A stretch of 64,000 nucleotides of DNA from CBDHHC01 sp965263345 (GTDB lineage: Bacteria; Pseudomonadota; Alphaproteobacteria; Rhizobiales; CBDHHC01): NCBI GenBank assembly GCA_965263345.1, contig CBDHHC010000024.1, forward strand, positions 372,001-436,000, written 5' to 3'. Positions 35,489 to 44,028 of the stretch are shown piece by piece; positions within the stretch are counted from its first letter, which is position 1, and every line of letters begins with the position of its first letter. The position numbers were made by a program, and so were the translations under genes. The notes beneath the pieces are model-generated. The model was not told where the DNA came from, did not search any database, and was given only the letters and a program-made list of their open reading frames with translations.

Positions 35489-36499
35489 ATGCAAGAACGT
35501 CATATTTTTAACCTTGGAAAATTTCAGCTACAAAAAGGCATAACCGTACCCGATGCGTTCCTGGCCTATAAAACTTATGGAACACTAAATGCAGATAAAT
35601 CTAATGTTATTCTTTATCCAAACTCATTTGCGTTTACAGATGAAGATACGGATTGGCTGATAAAACCAGACAAGATATTGGACCCAACAAAATATTTTAT
35701 CATAATCCCAAACATGTTTGGCAATGGTATGTCTTCATCACCAAGTAATTTCTCGGAACCACTTGGAAAGGGGCAAAATCCACTTATCACACATGTTGAT
35801 AATATCACTGCTCAGCATCGCCTTCTGACCGAAATCTTTAATATCAATAAAATTGCACTGGTGTATGGATGGTCTATGGGAGCACAACAAGCGCTGCACT
35901 GGGCAGCGTTTTATCCAGATCAAGTAGAACGGGTCTGTGCGATTTGTGGAACAGCCAAAACATCACCTCATAACCAGGTCTTTGTCGAAAGCGTTATAGC
36001 AACCCTTACAACTGACCCAGCTTATAAAAATGGTACATTCCATGATAGACCTACAAAAGGACTTCGTGCCATGGGGCGTGTTTATGCAGGATGGGCGATG
36101 TCACAAGCCTTTTACAGAGATGAAATTTATAAACAGGCCGGTTATGCAAGTATGGATGATTTTATAATTAATTTATGGGAAGCAAACTTTCTAAAAAGAG
36201 ATGCAGAAAATCTCATCTCTATGATGAAGACCTGGCTTGCATCAGATATCAGTGATAATGATATCTATAGCGGAGACCTGGATCTTGCACTGCGCTCTAT
36301 AAAGGCGAAAACCTTTCTTATATCCTCTAACACAGATCTTTATTTTACAAGTTATGATATTCAGTCTCAAGCAGAAAAAATACCTGATGCAACATTTTAC
36401 GAGATGGAATCATTATGGGGCCACAGAGCTGGAAACCCATCACAGAATAAGGTGGATGAGGACTTTATACGTCATAAGGTTAAGGAACTTTTAGTGTGA
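35489..36499 (+). CDS. alpha/beta hydrolase of the MetX-like (homoserine acetyltransferase) superfamily
   Basis: 336 residues from ATG 35489, preceded by GGGAG. The opening FNLGKFQLQKGITVPDAFLA / YKTYGTLNADKSNVILYPN is like MetX proteins. The nucleophile elbow is YGWSMGAQQALHWA, the acid lies near SNTDLYFTSYD, and the catalytic His in SLWGHRAGNP. MetX proper has GGSMGG and other acyl-binding residues, so this is a hydrolase relative and not a methionine enzyme. It starts ten bases after the ATPase stop, so it probably acts on the imported compound or a metabolite of it, for instance an ester or amide. The substrate is not known. Confidence 0.75.
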   Translation: MQERHIFNLGKFQLQKGITVPDAFLAYKTYGTLNADKSNVILYPNSFAFTDEDTDWLIKPDKILDPTKYFIIIPNMFGNGMSSSPSNFSEPLGKGQNPLITHVDNITAQHRLLTEIFNINKIALVYGWSMGAQQALHWAAFYPDQVERVCAICGTAKTSPHNQVFVESVIATLTTDPAYKNGTFHDRPTKGLRAMGRVYAGWAMSQAFYRDEIYKQAGYASMDDFIINLWEANFLKRDAENLISMMKTWLASDISDNDIYSGDLDLALRSIKAKTFLISSNTDLYFTSYDIQSQAEKIPDATFYEMESLWGHRAGNPSQNKVDEDFIRHKVKELLV

Positions 36500-36652
36500 G
36501 AGATTATTATTATAAATGGATATTATAATATAAGCCCAAAATCTAGGCACACCCACTCTCACCTGCTACATTTTTACTCGCTTAAAATAGTGACGCACGT
36601 GGTTCTTAACGACTTTCCCTTTTACTACAATAACTTAAAACTTTTCCCTAGC

Positions 36653-36669
36653 TTGGCACACCACTTGCC
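36653..36669 (+). promoter_or_regulatory. sigma-54 (-24/-12) promoter for the guanidine operon
   Basis: TTGGCACACCACTTGCC fits TTGGCAC-N5-TTGCW at nearly all positions, with GG at 36655-36656 and GC at 36667-36668, ten bases apart. The predicted start of transcription, about 12 bases after the GC, falls at 36680, exactly where the riboswitch P1 stem begins. This coincidence strongly supports the element. Confidence 0.8.
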
Positions 36670-36679
36670 TTAAATATTA

Positions 36680-36792
36680 TGTGCAGCGCGTCTAGGGTTC
36701 CGATCATAACTATGATGCTGGTCCGAGAGATGCATTCCGGCACTCTATAGCCGGTTACACGGCGGGCCAAAATCCCGGGAGATAACTGCACA
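36680..36792 (+). ncRNA. guanidine-I riboswitch (ykkC class)
   Basis: The conserved core is present in order: CTAGGGTTCCG (36692-36702), CTGGTCCGAGAG (36718-36729), CCGGTTACACGGCGGG (36751-36766) and ATCCCGGGAGA (36772-36782). A P1 stem closes it: TGTGCAG (36680-36686) with CTGCACA (36786-36792). This class binds free guanidinium and turns on genes for its export or breakdown. Here it precedes a transporter, a guanidine hydrolase and a His-rich protein, so it should act as an ON switch for guanidine use. Confidence 0.95.
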
Positions 36793-36832
36793 GGTTTGCT
36801 GAGCACAAACCTTTCCCGGATGATTGCTCGGC
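36792..36832 (+). promoter_or_regulatory. expression platform of the guanidine riboswitch (competing hairpins)
   Basis: AGGTTTG (36792-36798) can pair with CAAACCT (36806-36812). Alternatively GCTGAGCA (36798-36805), the loop of that hairpin, can pair with TGCTCGGC (36825-36832). The two cannot coexist. No T-run follows and the ribosome site GAGAGG is 38 bases further on, so the mechanism (terminator, anti-SD or other) is not obvious. Confidence 0.45.
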
Positions 36833-36886
36833 AACCAAAGCAAAATTTGTAGATAATCAATAATCGCTTTGAGAGGAGCCGCAGCA

Positions 36887-37948
36887 ATGTTCAGTCGTAT
36901 CACAATCGCCTTATTGTTTTTGTCACTTGTATCCTCATTCGCCCCAGCGCATGCCCAGGCAAAAAAGAGTTTTAAAGTTTGCTGGTCTATTTATGCTGGC
37001 TGGATGCCATGGGGACAAATCCAAGACAGTGGCATCATGAAAAAATGGGCTGATAAATATGGTATCAGTGTCGAAATCGTGCAAATCAATGACTATGTTG
37101 AATCCATCAACCAATATACAGCAGGCGCATATGATGGCTGTTCTATGACAAATATGGATGCTCTTTCTATTCCAGCAGGTGGTGGCGTTGATACAACAGC
37201 ACTAATCGTTGGTGACTTTTCAAATGGTAATGATGGTATCGTTCTTAAAGGCAAAAGCAAACTTGCAGATATAAAAGGCCAGAAAGTAAATCTAGTAGAA
37301 CTATCAGTATCTCATTATCTTCTCGTAAGAGCGCTGGACAGTGTTGGTCTGAAAGAAAAAGACATTAAAGTCGTCAACACATCAGACGCTGACATGATTG
37401 CAGCTTATAAAACAGACTCTGTAACATCTGTTGTAACATGGAACCCGCTTCTATCAGAAATCGAAGCGACGAAAGGCTCTACAAAAGTTTTTGACTCAAG
37501 CGATACCCCAGGTGAAATCATTGACGTGATGATGGTAAATACCAAAACATTAAAAGACAACCCAGCATTTGGTAAAGCGCTCGTTGGGGCTTGGTATGAA
37601 ATGATGTCAATCATGTCAAAAGATGACAAAGCTGGCATAGAAGCAAGAACAGCAATGGCAAAAGCATCTGGAACAGATCTCAAAGGTTATGATGCTCAGC
37701 TCGCATCCACTGCAATGTTCTACAAACCAGCAGACGCAGTAAAATTTACAAAAGATCCTAAGCTTGTAAAAACAATGGACTTCGTAAGAAACTTCCTGTT
37801 CTCAAAAGGCATTCTGGGAACCAATGCTAAAACTGTTGACTTTGTAGGTATCTCGTTCCCAGGTGGTGAAACACTTGGCGATAAAAAAAATATCAAGTTG
37901 AAATTTGATACAACCTATATGACAATGGCAGCAGATGGAAAGCTCTAG
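36887..37948 (+). CDS. guanidine ABC transporter substrate-binding protein (probable)
   Basis: A 353-residue secreted binding protein; ATG 36887 follows GAGAGGAG by about ten bases. The signal peptide (IALLFLSLVSSFAPAHAQA) is followed by FKVCWSIYAGWMPWGQIQDS, YNNDY-like VQINDYVESINQYTAGAYDG and CSMTNMDALSIPAGGGVDT, then VVTWNPLLSEIEA. This is the NitT/TauT family. Genes of this type accompany ykkC riboswitches and guanidine hydrolase in cyanobacteria and others. The first gene after the riboswitch, it is inferred to bind guanidine; the ligand is not proven by sequence. Confidence 0.85.
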   Translation: MFSRITIALLFLSLVSSFAPAHAQAKKSFKVCWSIYAGWMPWGQIQDSGIMKKWADKYGISVEIVQINDYVESINQYTAGAYDGCSMTNMDALSIPAGGGVDTTALIVGDFSNGNDGIVLKGKSKLADIKGQKVNLVELSVSHYLLVRALDSVGLKEKDIKVVNTSDADMIAAYKTDSVTSVVTWNPLLSEIEATKGSTKVFDSSDTPGEIIDVMMVNTKTLKDNPAFGKALVGAWYEMMSIMSKDDKAGIEARTAMAKASGTDLKGYDAQLASTAMFYKPADAVKFTKDPKLVKTMDFVRNFLFSKGILGTNAKTVDFVGISFPGGETLGDKKNIKLKFDTTYMTMAADGKL

Positions 37949-37965
37949 AACAATAAGTTGCTCAA

Positions 37966-38787
37966 ATGCGCATCATTAATCAAAAGGTATCACGGCAAGG
38001 CAAGATCTTTCTTGCCGTGATACCGTTCATACTACTCATCGGCACTTACGCCATTGCAAGTTACCTCCGCTTACAAGTAAATCCTGCTGACAAAATCTTA
38101 CCGTCGTTTCAATCGATGGGCGAGGCCTTTTGGAATATGGCATTTGTTCCAGATCGTAGATCAGGCGAATATCTATTGTGGACCGATACAATTGCTAGCC
38201 TTTATAGATTAAGTCTCGGAGTTGGTGTTTCAGCACTCTTGGCAATTTTAATCGGAATACCAATCGGGTTTATACCTAAAGTCCGCGCCCTGCTTGCATC
38301 ATTTCTTTCAACTCTTTCGCTCATCCCACCGATCACAGTTTTACCAATACTTTTTATAATTTTCGGCCTTGAAGAAACAGCAAAAATTACATTGATCATA
38401 TTCGGTACGGCACCTGTGATGATACGCACAACAGCGCAGGAAGTTGCAGCAATCCCTCAAGAGTTGATTGTAAAGGCGCAAACATTAGGAGCCTCAACTT
38501 GGCAAATGATTGTACGCATAGTACTTCCACAGATCTTACCCAAACTGATTACAGCAATACGTCTTGGATTAGTCCCAGCCTGGATTTTCCTAATATCTGC
38601 TGAAGCCATTGCTTCAACGGAAGGCTTAGGCTATCGAATATTCCTAGTGCGCAGATACCTCGCAATGGACATCATCCTTCCATATGTCGCCTGGATCACA
38701 TTCATAGCATTCATCATTGACCGTATGCTCTTACTCACTTCTCAAAGATTATTTCAGTGGGCACATACTGAAGGAGAAAGTTTGTAG
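37966..38787 (+). CDS. guanidine ABC transporter permease (probable)
   Basis: A 273-residue permease with six or so helices. The EAA loop reads KAQTLGASTWQMIVRIVLPQ and ILPKLITAIRLGL; the first half has DKILPSFQSMGEAFW and the LSLIPPITVLPILFIIFGL segment typical of the SsuC/TauC group. It begins 17 bases after the binding-protein gene and its TAG stop is immediately followed by the ATG of the ATPase. It should form the membrane channel for guanidine import. Confidence 0.87.
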   Translation: MRIINQKVSRQGKIFLAVIPFILLIGTYAIASYLRLQVNPADKILPSFQSMGEAFWNMAFVPDRRSGEYLLWTDTIASLYRLSLGVGVSALLAILIGIPIGFIPKVRALLASFLSTLSLIPPITVLPILFIIFGLEETAKITLIIFGTAPVMIRTTAQEVAAIPQELIVKAQTLGASTWQMIVRIVLPQILPKLITAIRLGLVPAWIFLISAEAIASTEGLGYRIFLVRRYLAMDIILPYVAWITFIAFIIDRMLLLTSQRLFQWAHTEGESL

Positions 38788-39576
38788 ATGATAAGCGTAC
38801 AAAATCTATTTAAATATTATGACGATGTGCCGATCTTGGAAAATGTCTCAATTGATTTTGAAGAAGGATGTTTCACCACTATTGTTGGAGCATCAGGATG
38901 TGGTAAGTCGACCTTCTTAAGAATCTTATTAGGTCAAGAACAATCAACCACAGGTAAGATACTCATAGAAGATGAAGAGATAAAGGAAGAACCCTCTCCT
39001 GATCGGCAAATCGTATTTCAAAAATACTCTGTTTTTCCTCACTTAACTGTCAGAAATAACCTGATCCTTGCGTCCGAATTTGAAAACTCTCCATTCTTGG
39101 CCAGAGCATTTGGGAACCGCAAAAAAGAGATAAAAGAAAAAGCAGACAATTTATTAGAGCGAACTGGGTTAAGTCATGCCTGTAATCGTTATCCATCACA
39201 ATTATCAGGCGGCATGCAGCAAAGATTAGCCATTGCTCAAACGTTAATGAAGCAGCCTAAGATATTATTGTTGGATGAACCTTTTGGGGCCCTGGACCCT
39301 GGTATACGCTTACAAATGCATGATCTGCTCATGGAAATTTGGCAAGAGCATAAAATGACTGTATTCATGGTAACCCATGATATAAGTGAAGCATTCAAGC
39401 TGGGAACAAGATTAATCGTATTTGATAAAATTAGAAATGATCCACAGTTTCCTAATGCTTATGGCGCGACAATTACATATGATTTAGATATAGATCAATC
39501 TAAAAACAATGCCACCGATATGCAAACGGTGATTCAATCAAAGGTGCAAAAGGAGCAACCAAATGCTATTCAGTGA
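38788..39576 (+). CDS. guanidine ABC transporter ATP-binding protein (probable)
   Basis: A 262-residue ABC ATPase: Walker A GASGCGKST (34-42), Q-loop VFQKYSVFPHLTVR, signature LSGGMQQR, Walker B ILLLDEPFGALD, switch His in MVTHDISEA. The C-terminal 45 residues (NDPQFPNAYGATITYDLDID and beyond) are longer than in the TauB group and rich in Asn/Gln. It overlaps the start of the hydrolase gene by 14 bases, and the AGGAG for that gene lies within its own end, so the two are translationally linked. Confidence 0.9.
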   Translation: MISVQNLFKYYDDVPILENVSIDFEEGCFTTIVGASGCGKSTFLRILLGQEQSTTGKILIEDEEIKEEPSPDRQIVFQKYSVFPHLTVRNNLILASEFENSPFLARAFGNRKKEIKEKADNLLERTGLSHACNRYPSQLSGGMQQRLAIAQTLMKQPKILLLDEPFGALDPGIRLQMHDLLMEIWQEHKMTVFMVTHDISEAFKLGTRLIVFDKIRNDPQFPNAYGATITYDLDIDQSKNNATDMQTVIQSKVQKEQPNAIQ

Positions 39577-40774
39577 TTTCCGTAAAACAACTTACAGAAA
39601 AGCTGGGTTATATCAAAAGGGGCAACCCAAACGTCATCATCACCCTGATTTTAATGCTAAAGAAAGCCTGGGTTGGAAAGCTCTAAAAGCTGAAGGTGAT
39701 TTACCAGAAGATGGATGGCGTAAGGAACAAAAATGGGCCCTGGATATGGGGCTGCCTGGTGCCGATAGCATTGTTGATAAAACGATCCCAACCTTCGCAC
39801 GAGGAGAACTTCCTCACTTTGCGGGTATCAATACGTTCTTGAAAGCACCTTACGTCGAGAATGTACGTGATGTTGGCAAATATGATGCCGCTGTAATTGG
39901 TGTTCCCTTTGATTCAGGAACAACATATCGTCCAGGCACACGATTTGGACCTCAGGGGATGCGACGCATCTCTGCATTATACACCCCTTATAATTATGAA
40001 ATGGGTGTGGATCTAAGAGAGCAGATGACTTTATGCGATGCGGGTGATGTCTTCACGATCCCAGCTAACCTAGAAAAAAGTTTTGATCAGATTTCAAAAG
40101 GCGTATCACATATTTTCTCGTCTGGAGCCCTTCCGATCATAATGGGCGGTGACCATTCTATTGGTTTCCCATGTGTTCGAGGTATCGCTGAATGCACTTC
40201 AAAGAAAATAGGCATTATTCACTTTGACCGCCACATAGACATACAAGAAAAAGATCTTGATGAACGTATGCACACTACACCATGGTACTGGGCAACTGAA
40301 ATGGATAATGTCCCTGCAACCAACCTTGTACAACTCGGTATTGGTGGCTGGCAGGTGCCACGTGAGGGCGTTCAGGAAGCAAGAAATCGTGAAACCAATG
40401 TCTTCACCATTGATGATATCGAAAGAATGGGCTTGGAAAAAACAGCTGAAGTAGCTCTTGAATTAGCCTGGAAAGATGCAGATGCGGTTTATATCTCCTT
40501 TGATGTAGATTCTGTAGATTGCGGTTTCGTCCCTGGAACAGGCTGGCCAGAACCAGGTGGTTTCTTACCGCGTGAAGCTTTAAAACTATTGGGACTGGTA
40601 GCAGCAGAAGGAATTTGTGGCCTCGAAGTTGTTGAGGTCAGCCCACCTTATGACACTTCTGATATTACAGCTCTACTGGGCGTCAGAGTCGCTGTAGAAG
40701 TCATGGGCTCACTCGTTGCCCACGGCAAGATGGGGTCTCACAAAGCCTTGATTGATAAACCTGTAAGCTATTAA
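39563..40774 (+). CDS. gdmH: guanidine hydrolase (GdmH, ureohydrolase superfamily)
   Basis: A 403-residue member of the arginase/agmatinase superfamily that hydrolyses guanidine to urea and ammonia with a binuclear nickel centre. Metal-binding blocks are MGGDHSIG (H198), FDRHIDIQ (D222, H224, D226) and SFDVDSVD (D314, D316, D319). An N-terminal extension of about 80 residues (GLYQKGQPKRHHHPDF..), the Arg in DRH where agmatinases have Ala, and FVPGTGWPEPGG are features I associate with Synechocystis Sll1077 and not with agmatinase. The riboswitch and importer of the same operon give independent support. Product urea would need urease or export; none is seen here. Confidence 0.92.
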   Translation: MLFSDFRKTTYRKAGLYQKGQPKRHHHPDFNAKESLGWKALKAEGDLPEDGWRKEQKWALDMGLPGADSIVDKTIPTFARGELPHFAGINTFLKAPYVENVRDVGKYDAAVIGVPFDSGTTYRPGTRFGPQGMRRISALYTPYNYEMGVDLREQMTLCDAGDVFTIPANLEKSFDQISKGVSHIFSSGALPIIMGGDHSIGFPCVRGIAECTSKKIGIIHFDRHIDIQEKDLDERMHTTPWYWATEMDNVPATNLVQLGIGGWQVPREGVQEARNRETNVFTIDDIERMGLEKTAEVALELAWKDADAVYISFDVDSVDCGFVPGTGWPEPGGFLPREALKLLGLVAAEGICGLEVVEVSPPYDTSDITALLGVRVAVEVMGSLVAHGKMGSHKALIDKPVSY

Positions 40775-40792
40775 GTTGAAGGGAGAGTTCTA

Positions 40793-41257
40793 ATGCATGG
40801 AAGTCATGACAAGACACATGGTATGAAAAGTCATCTTCACGGTCACAACAGCGTTCATACAGAAACAGTACAATGGCAAACACTGCACGCAACACATCAC
40901 CATGACCATGATGATGTGGACGATGAGAAAAAAGACCTCGATCTTGTAGAAAAATCTTTTGTTGAGGGGTTCCATGATTGTTCAGATCCAACCAGCTTTT
41001 TGCGTATGGTTGGAATACCTTTTACTGGCGTTGATGCAAACGGTCGTAACTTGCATCTCCTGAGAGTTGAACTTGAAAACTCTACTGATGTTGGCACTTT
41101 AACGCCACATCTAGGGGGTGAAAGTTTCAATTATTCACCCCTACCAGCTAAATTGACCTCAAAACGCAACATGCTGTCATTTGTATACCATTGTGGAGAG
41201 AAAACCGTTAAACTATCACTTGAAGAAGCAAAATCTTTAGAAAATACAACAGCTTAA
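40793..41257 (+). CDS. His-rich protein, candidate nickel chaperone for guanidine hydrolase
   Basis: A 154-residue protein, 18 bases after gdmH with GGGAGAG before its ATG. The first 45 residues are packed with histidine (MHGSHDKTHG, HLHGHNSVH, HATHHHDHDD), the composition of nickel-storage tails in HypB and UreE. The rest (DCSDPTSFLRMVGIPFTGVD, LHLLRVELENSTDVGTLTPH) is a compact beta-rich domain I cannot name; it lacks the P-loop of HypB and the CxxC pairs of HypA. In cyanobacteria HypA/HypB-like proteins mature this hydrolase. I infer that this protein supplies or stores nickel for GdmH. Confidence 0.7.
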   Translation: MHGSHDKTHGMKSHLHGHNSVHTETVQWQTLHATHHHDHDDVDDEKKDLDLVEKSFVEGFHDCSDPTSFLRMVGIPFTGVDANGRNLHLLRVELENSTDVGTLTPHLGGESFNYSPLPAKLTSKRNMLSFVYHCGEKTVKLSLEEAKSLENTTA

Positions 41258-41445
41258 TAACAAGATATTCAACTAAAAATCTCAAATGAGATTTATAAAA
41301 TATATTTAAGAAGTTTTATCGTAATAAATGGATAATACTATAAATGCCTACATTATCTTTTAGTTTAGAAATCAAAAAACACCTGAAATACTTTGTTGAG
41401 AACAATAAAAAACACAATAAAAACAATTGAGCTTCTTAATTTAAA

Positions 41446-42720
41446 GTGTTTAATACTTTAATTATATTATTTATAGTTTTGGTATTATTGATGTCACAAG
41501 TTTATACAGATCCAACAGCTAAAATTGAAACAAATATAAAATTTCAAGACGTTTTACTTTTAGCCTGCCCTCTCGTTGCTTTAATTGGCAATGCAGCATC
41601 TGATATCTGGGTTTGTCTGATAGGCATCGTTTTTATTATACACTCTTACACCACCCGAAACTGGATCTGGACCGAAGCAATTTGGTTTCGTCTAACTGTT
41701 GTATTTTGGGTTTGGCTTGTACTTGTATCTATCATTTCACAATGGCCAGAAAACGCATTAAGACAGGCCCTACCCTGGATTAGATTCCCTATATTTGCTG
41801 CAGCCATCGTGACATGGGTTGGTGATAATAAACAGCTTTATCAACGCATGGCTTACGCCCTATGTGCCGGTGTTCTTATCATGGGGGCTTTTCTACTTTA
41901 CGAACGTCTCTCAGACCCCACACTTGTCCGTCTTTATGGCACCTGGACACAACATCCAAAACCTGGCTGGTATATGCTCGGAATTGGTTTACCAGCCATG
42001 CTTTGGGCACTTGCACAAATTAAGGAAAAACAAACACCAATCATTGGGTATGCATTGCTCATACTGTTTATATTTGGTTCAACAATTTCAACAGGTGAGA
42101 TTTACATCAACATTTCAATGATATTTTGCTGTCTGCTATTTATAACAATGATGCGTTGGTGGTCCTGGCAAACCTGCCTGATACTTGCTATTGGTGGCTC
42201 AATCGCTGCTTTAATAATCATGAGCAATCCCGATATGCTTTATCGTTTCACAAAGCAGATCCTCATTCGCCTGCCTTGGCTTCCGACAAGTGATTATTAT
42301 GACCCCTGGATTGGAGGGCTCAATACGGGGGTGATCAATCATTATTTTGGTATTGGAGCGGATAATTACGAAATTTATTGTAAACAGCTACTTGAGCAAG
42401 GACAGCTCTATATACTTAATGTAAAAAATTGTGCGTCACACCCACATAATTTATATATCCAGACATTCTCAGAAACAGGTATTCTTGGCCTTCTCACTTT
42501 CTGTGCTGTTGCTGTCACCTTATTAAGAGAACCACTCAAACAATTTAATTTTTATAAACCTTGTATTTTATCCATGGCTGCACTCGCGATATTGATCATG
42601 GTATTTTGGCCAATATCCACGTATTCTCAGGCATTTGGACAACATAAAAATATGTTCACATGGTTTTTGATTGGATGGGCTCTAACATTGGCACATATGG
42701 GAAAACAAAAATCAAAATAG
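41446..42720 (+). CDS. O-antigen ligase/polymerase family membrane protein
   Basis: A 424-residue protein with ten or more membrane helices. The start is uncertain (GTG at 41446, no good ribosome site). The Wzy/WaaL signature, a large periplasmic loop followed by CASHPHNLYIQTFSETGILG, is clear; its His is typical of ligases joining undecaprenyl-linked glycans to lipid A or another acceptor. Aromatic-rich helices (FRLTVVFWVWLVLVSIISQW) are also usual. No polysaccharide cluster adjoins it. Its stop is seven bases from the stop of the Fic gene on the other strand. Confidence 0.85.
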   Translation: MFNTLIILFIVLVLLMSQVYTDPTAKIETNIKFQDVLLLACPLVALIGNAASDIWVCLIGIVFIIHSYTTRNWIWTEAIWFRLTVVFWVWLVLVSIISQWPENALRQALPWIRFPIFAAAIVTWVGDNKQLYQRMAYALCAGVLIMGAFLLYERLSDPTLVRLYGTWTQHPKPGWYMLGIGLPAMLWALAQIKEKQTPIIGYALLILFIFGSTISTGEIYINISMIFCCLLFITMMRWWSWQTCLILAIGGSIAALIIMSNPDMLYRFTKQILIRLPWLPTSDYYDPWIGGLNTGVINHYFGIGADNYEIYCKQLLEQGQLYILNVKNCASHPHNLYIQTFSETGILGLLTFCAVAVTLLREPLKQFNFYKPCILSMAALAILIMVFWPISTYSQAFGQHKNMFTWFLIGWALTLAHMGKQKSK

Positions 42721-42727
42721 AGATGGT

Positions 42728-43855
42728 TTAATTCCAAAAAGCTTTTATAAATGTCGGCAAATTTAAAAAATAACGTGTATGTTTCAGTTCACCTTCTTTC
42801 ACCAACGCGCCTTTTTTGACAAGGTCTTGTAAATCACGCGTAGAAGTTGCTCGAGACGTATTTGTAATCTTGAGATATTTGTCAGCGGTAAAACCCCGCT
42901 GAATCGTCATTGGGCCTTCATTAATTAAATATTGTAATATTTTGTCTTGTCGTGGATTAAGCTGGTCAGATAAATTTTTATAAAGTTTTGTTGCTTCAAT
43001 ATTAAAATCAATATAGGAGCGAGAATATTCAAGAGCTTCAAGGATTGTATTTGCACAATACAACATCCATTCCGTTACTTCTAAACCTTTATTATTATCC
43101 TCTAGAGCCTGATAATAATATCTCTTACCTTCCTCAATAGTGATTGAAAGCGCGATCAATGAAGGGGCTTCCAGTGATTGTGCAAGGGCTTTTTCAATGA
43201 TTGCCCGACCTATTCGACCATTCCCATCTTCAAACGGATGAATAGAAACAAAATAAAGATGAGCCAGACTTGCACGAGTTAAAGCAGGTAACTTTCTAGA
43301 TTTACCAGGTGCCGTGTTATTAAACCAATCGACAAAAGCTCGCATTTCCTTTGCCATGAATTTTGATGGAGGAGCTACAAAATGAACAGTTAGATTATCT
43401 TCGCGACCAGATACAATTTCCATTGGCTCTAAATGGGTCCGATAGCATCCAATATCTTGTAAATCACGCCGCCCATTGGTAACCATACTATGCCAGTCAA
43501 ATAACATTTTATGAGTTAATGGTTCTGAAAAACTCTTGTACAGATCCACCATCATCTCAGAAATTCCTGCTTCTGCGGGGGGAATTCTTCTATTATCTGT
43601 CTCCAGCCCTAAATTACGCCTGATTGAGGATTTTAAAGACTCTCTATTGAGATAATCGCCCTCAATTTCTGAGGTTTTCAATGCCTCACTACTCATGAGA
43701 TCAACTGTTAACTTTTGTTGCTCATGAGAACTTATATGCTTTAACGAACCTTGTAAAACACCTGAAAGTTTTAAAAATTTTTCTTCTAATTCTGCCAAGA
43801 CGTCTTTGTTATAAACAAAATTTGGCCACTCTCTATGCTGCCAATTCCATATCAT
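42728..43855 (-). CDS. Fic family protein (AMPylase, autoinhibited, with DNA-binding-like tail)
   Basis: A 375-residue protein. The complete Fic motif HPFEDGNGRIGR at 206-217 predicts transfer of AMP (or another nucleotide) to target hydroxyls. The inhibitory helix motif TSEIEG at 61-66 precedes the Fic core, so it is a class II, self-inhibited member. N-terminal residues 1-50 (MIWNWQHREWPNFVYN) are the DUF4172-type extension. The last 75 residues (DKILQYLINEGPMTIQRGFT, RDLQDLVKKGALVKEG) form a winged helix, suggesting that it binds DNA and may control itself. Inverted repeats lie at its start codon. Targets are unknown. Confidence 0.88.
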   Translation of the reverse strand: MIWNWQHREWPNFVYNKDVLAELEEKFLKLSGVLQGSLKHISSHEQQKLTVDLMSSEALKTSEIEGDYLNRESLKSSIRRNLGLETDNRRIPPAEAGISEMMVDLYKSFSEPLTHKMLFDWHSMVTNGRRDLQDIGCYRTHLEPMEIVSGREDNLTVHFVAPPSKFMAKEMRAFVDWFNNTAPGKSRKLPALTRASLAHLYFVSIHPFEDGNGRIGRAIIEKALAQSLEAPSLIALSITIEEGKRYYYQALEDNNKGLEVTEWMLYCANTILEALEYSRSYIDFNIEATKLYKNLSDQLNPRQDKILQYLINEGPMTIQRGFTADKYLKITNTSRATSTRDLQDLVKKGALVKEGELKHTRYFLNLPTFIKAFWN

Positions 43856-43929
43856 GAGTTATACCCTCTAATTTTATACCTCAACATACTACATATTTAT
43901 GAGTTATAGAAGTATGGGGTATAGCTCAT
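43854..43929. promoter_or_regulatory. repeat sites at the fic promoter, possible operator
   Basis: ATGAGTTATACC (43854-43865, overlapping the fic start codon) recurs as ATGAGTTATA at 43899-43908 and, inverted, as GGTATAGCTCAT at 43918-43929 (11 of 12 bases match the complement). Such spacing is usual for repressor sites. The winged-helix tail of the Fic protein is a natural candidate for binding them. Confidence 0.5.
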
Positions 43930-44028
43930 ATTTTTGATAAGAACGACGAAATATATAAATGTTCTGGCATTTCGCAGTATTATAAACGCCCTTAAAACAA
44001 AAAGAAGCAGAATTATTACTCATATCAT

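Noticed and set aside
35489..36499. Homoserine O-acetyltransferase (metX)
   Set aside because: The elbow is GWSMGA instead of GGSMGG, and the gene sits in an importer operon rather than with methionine genes.
39563..40774. Agmatinase or arginase as the function of the ureohydrolase
   Set aside because: DRH instead of DAH, the long N-terminus, the GTGWPEPGG loop and the riboswitch/importer context all favour guanidine hydrolase.
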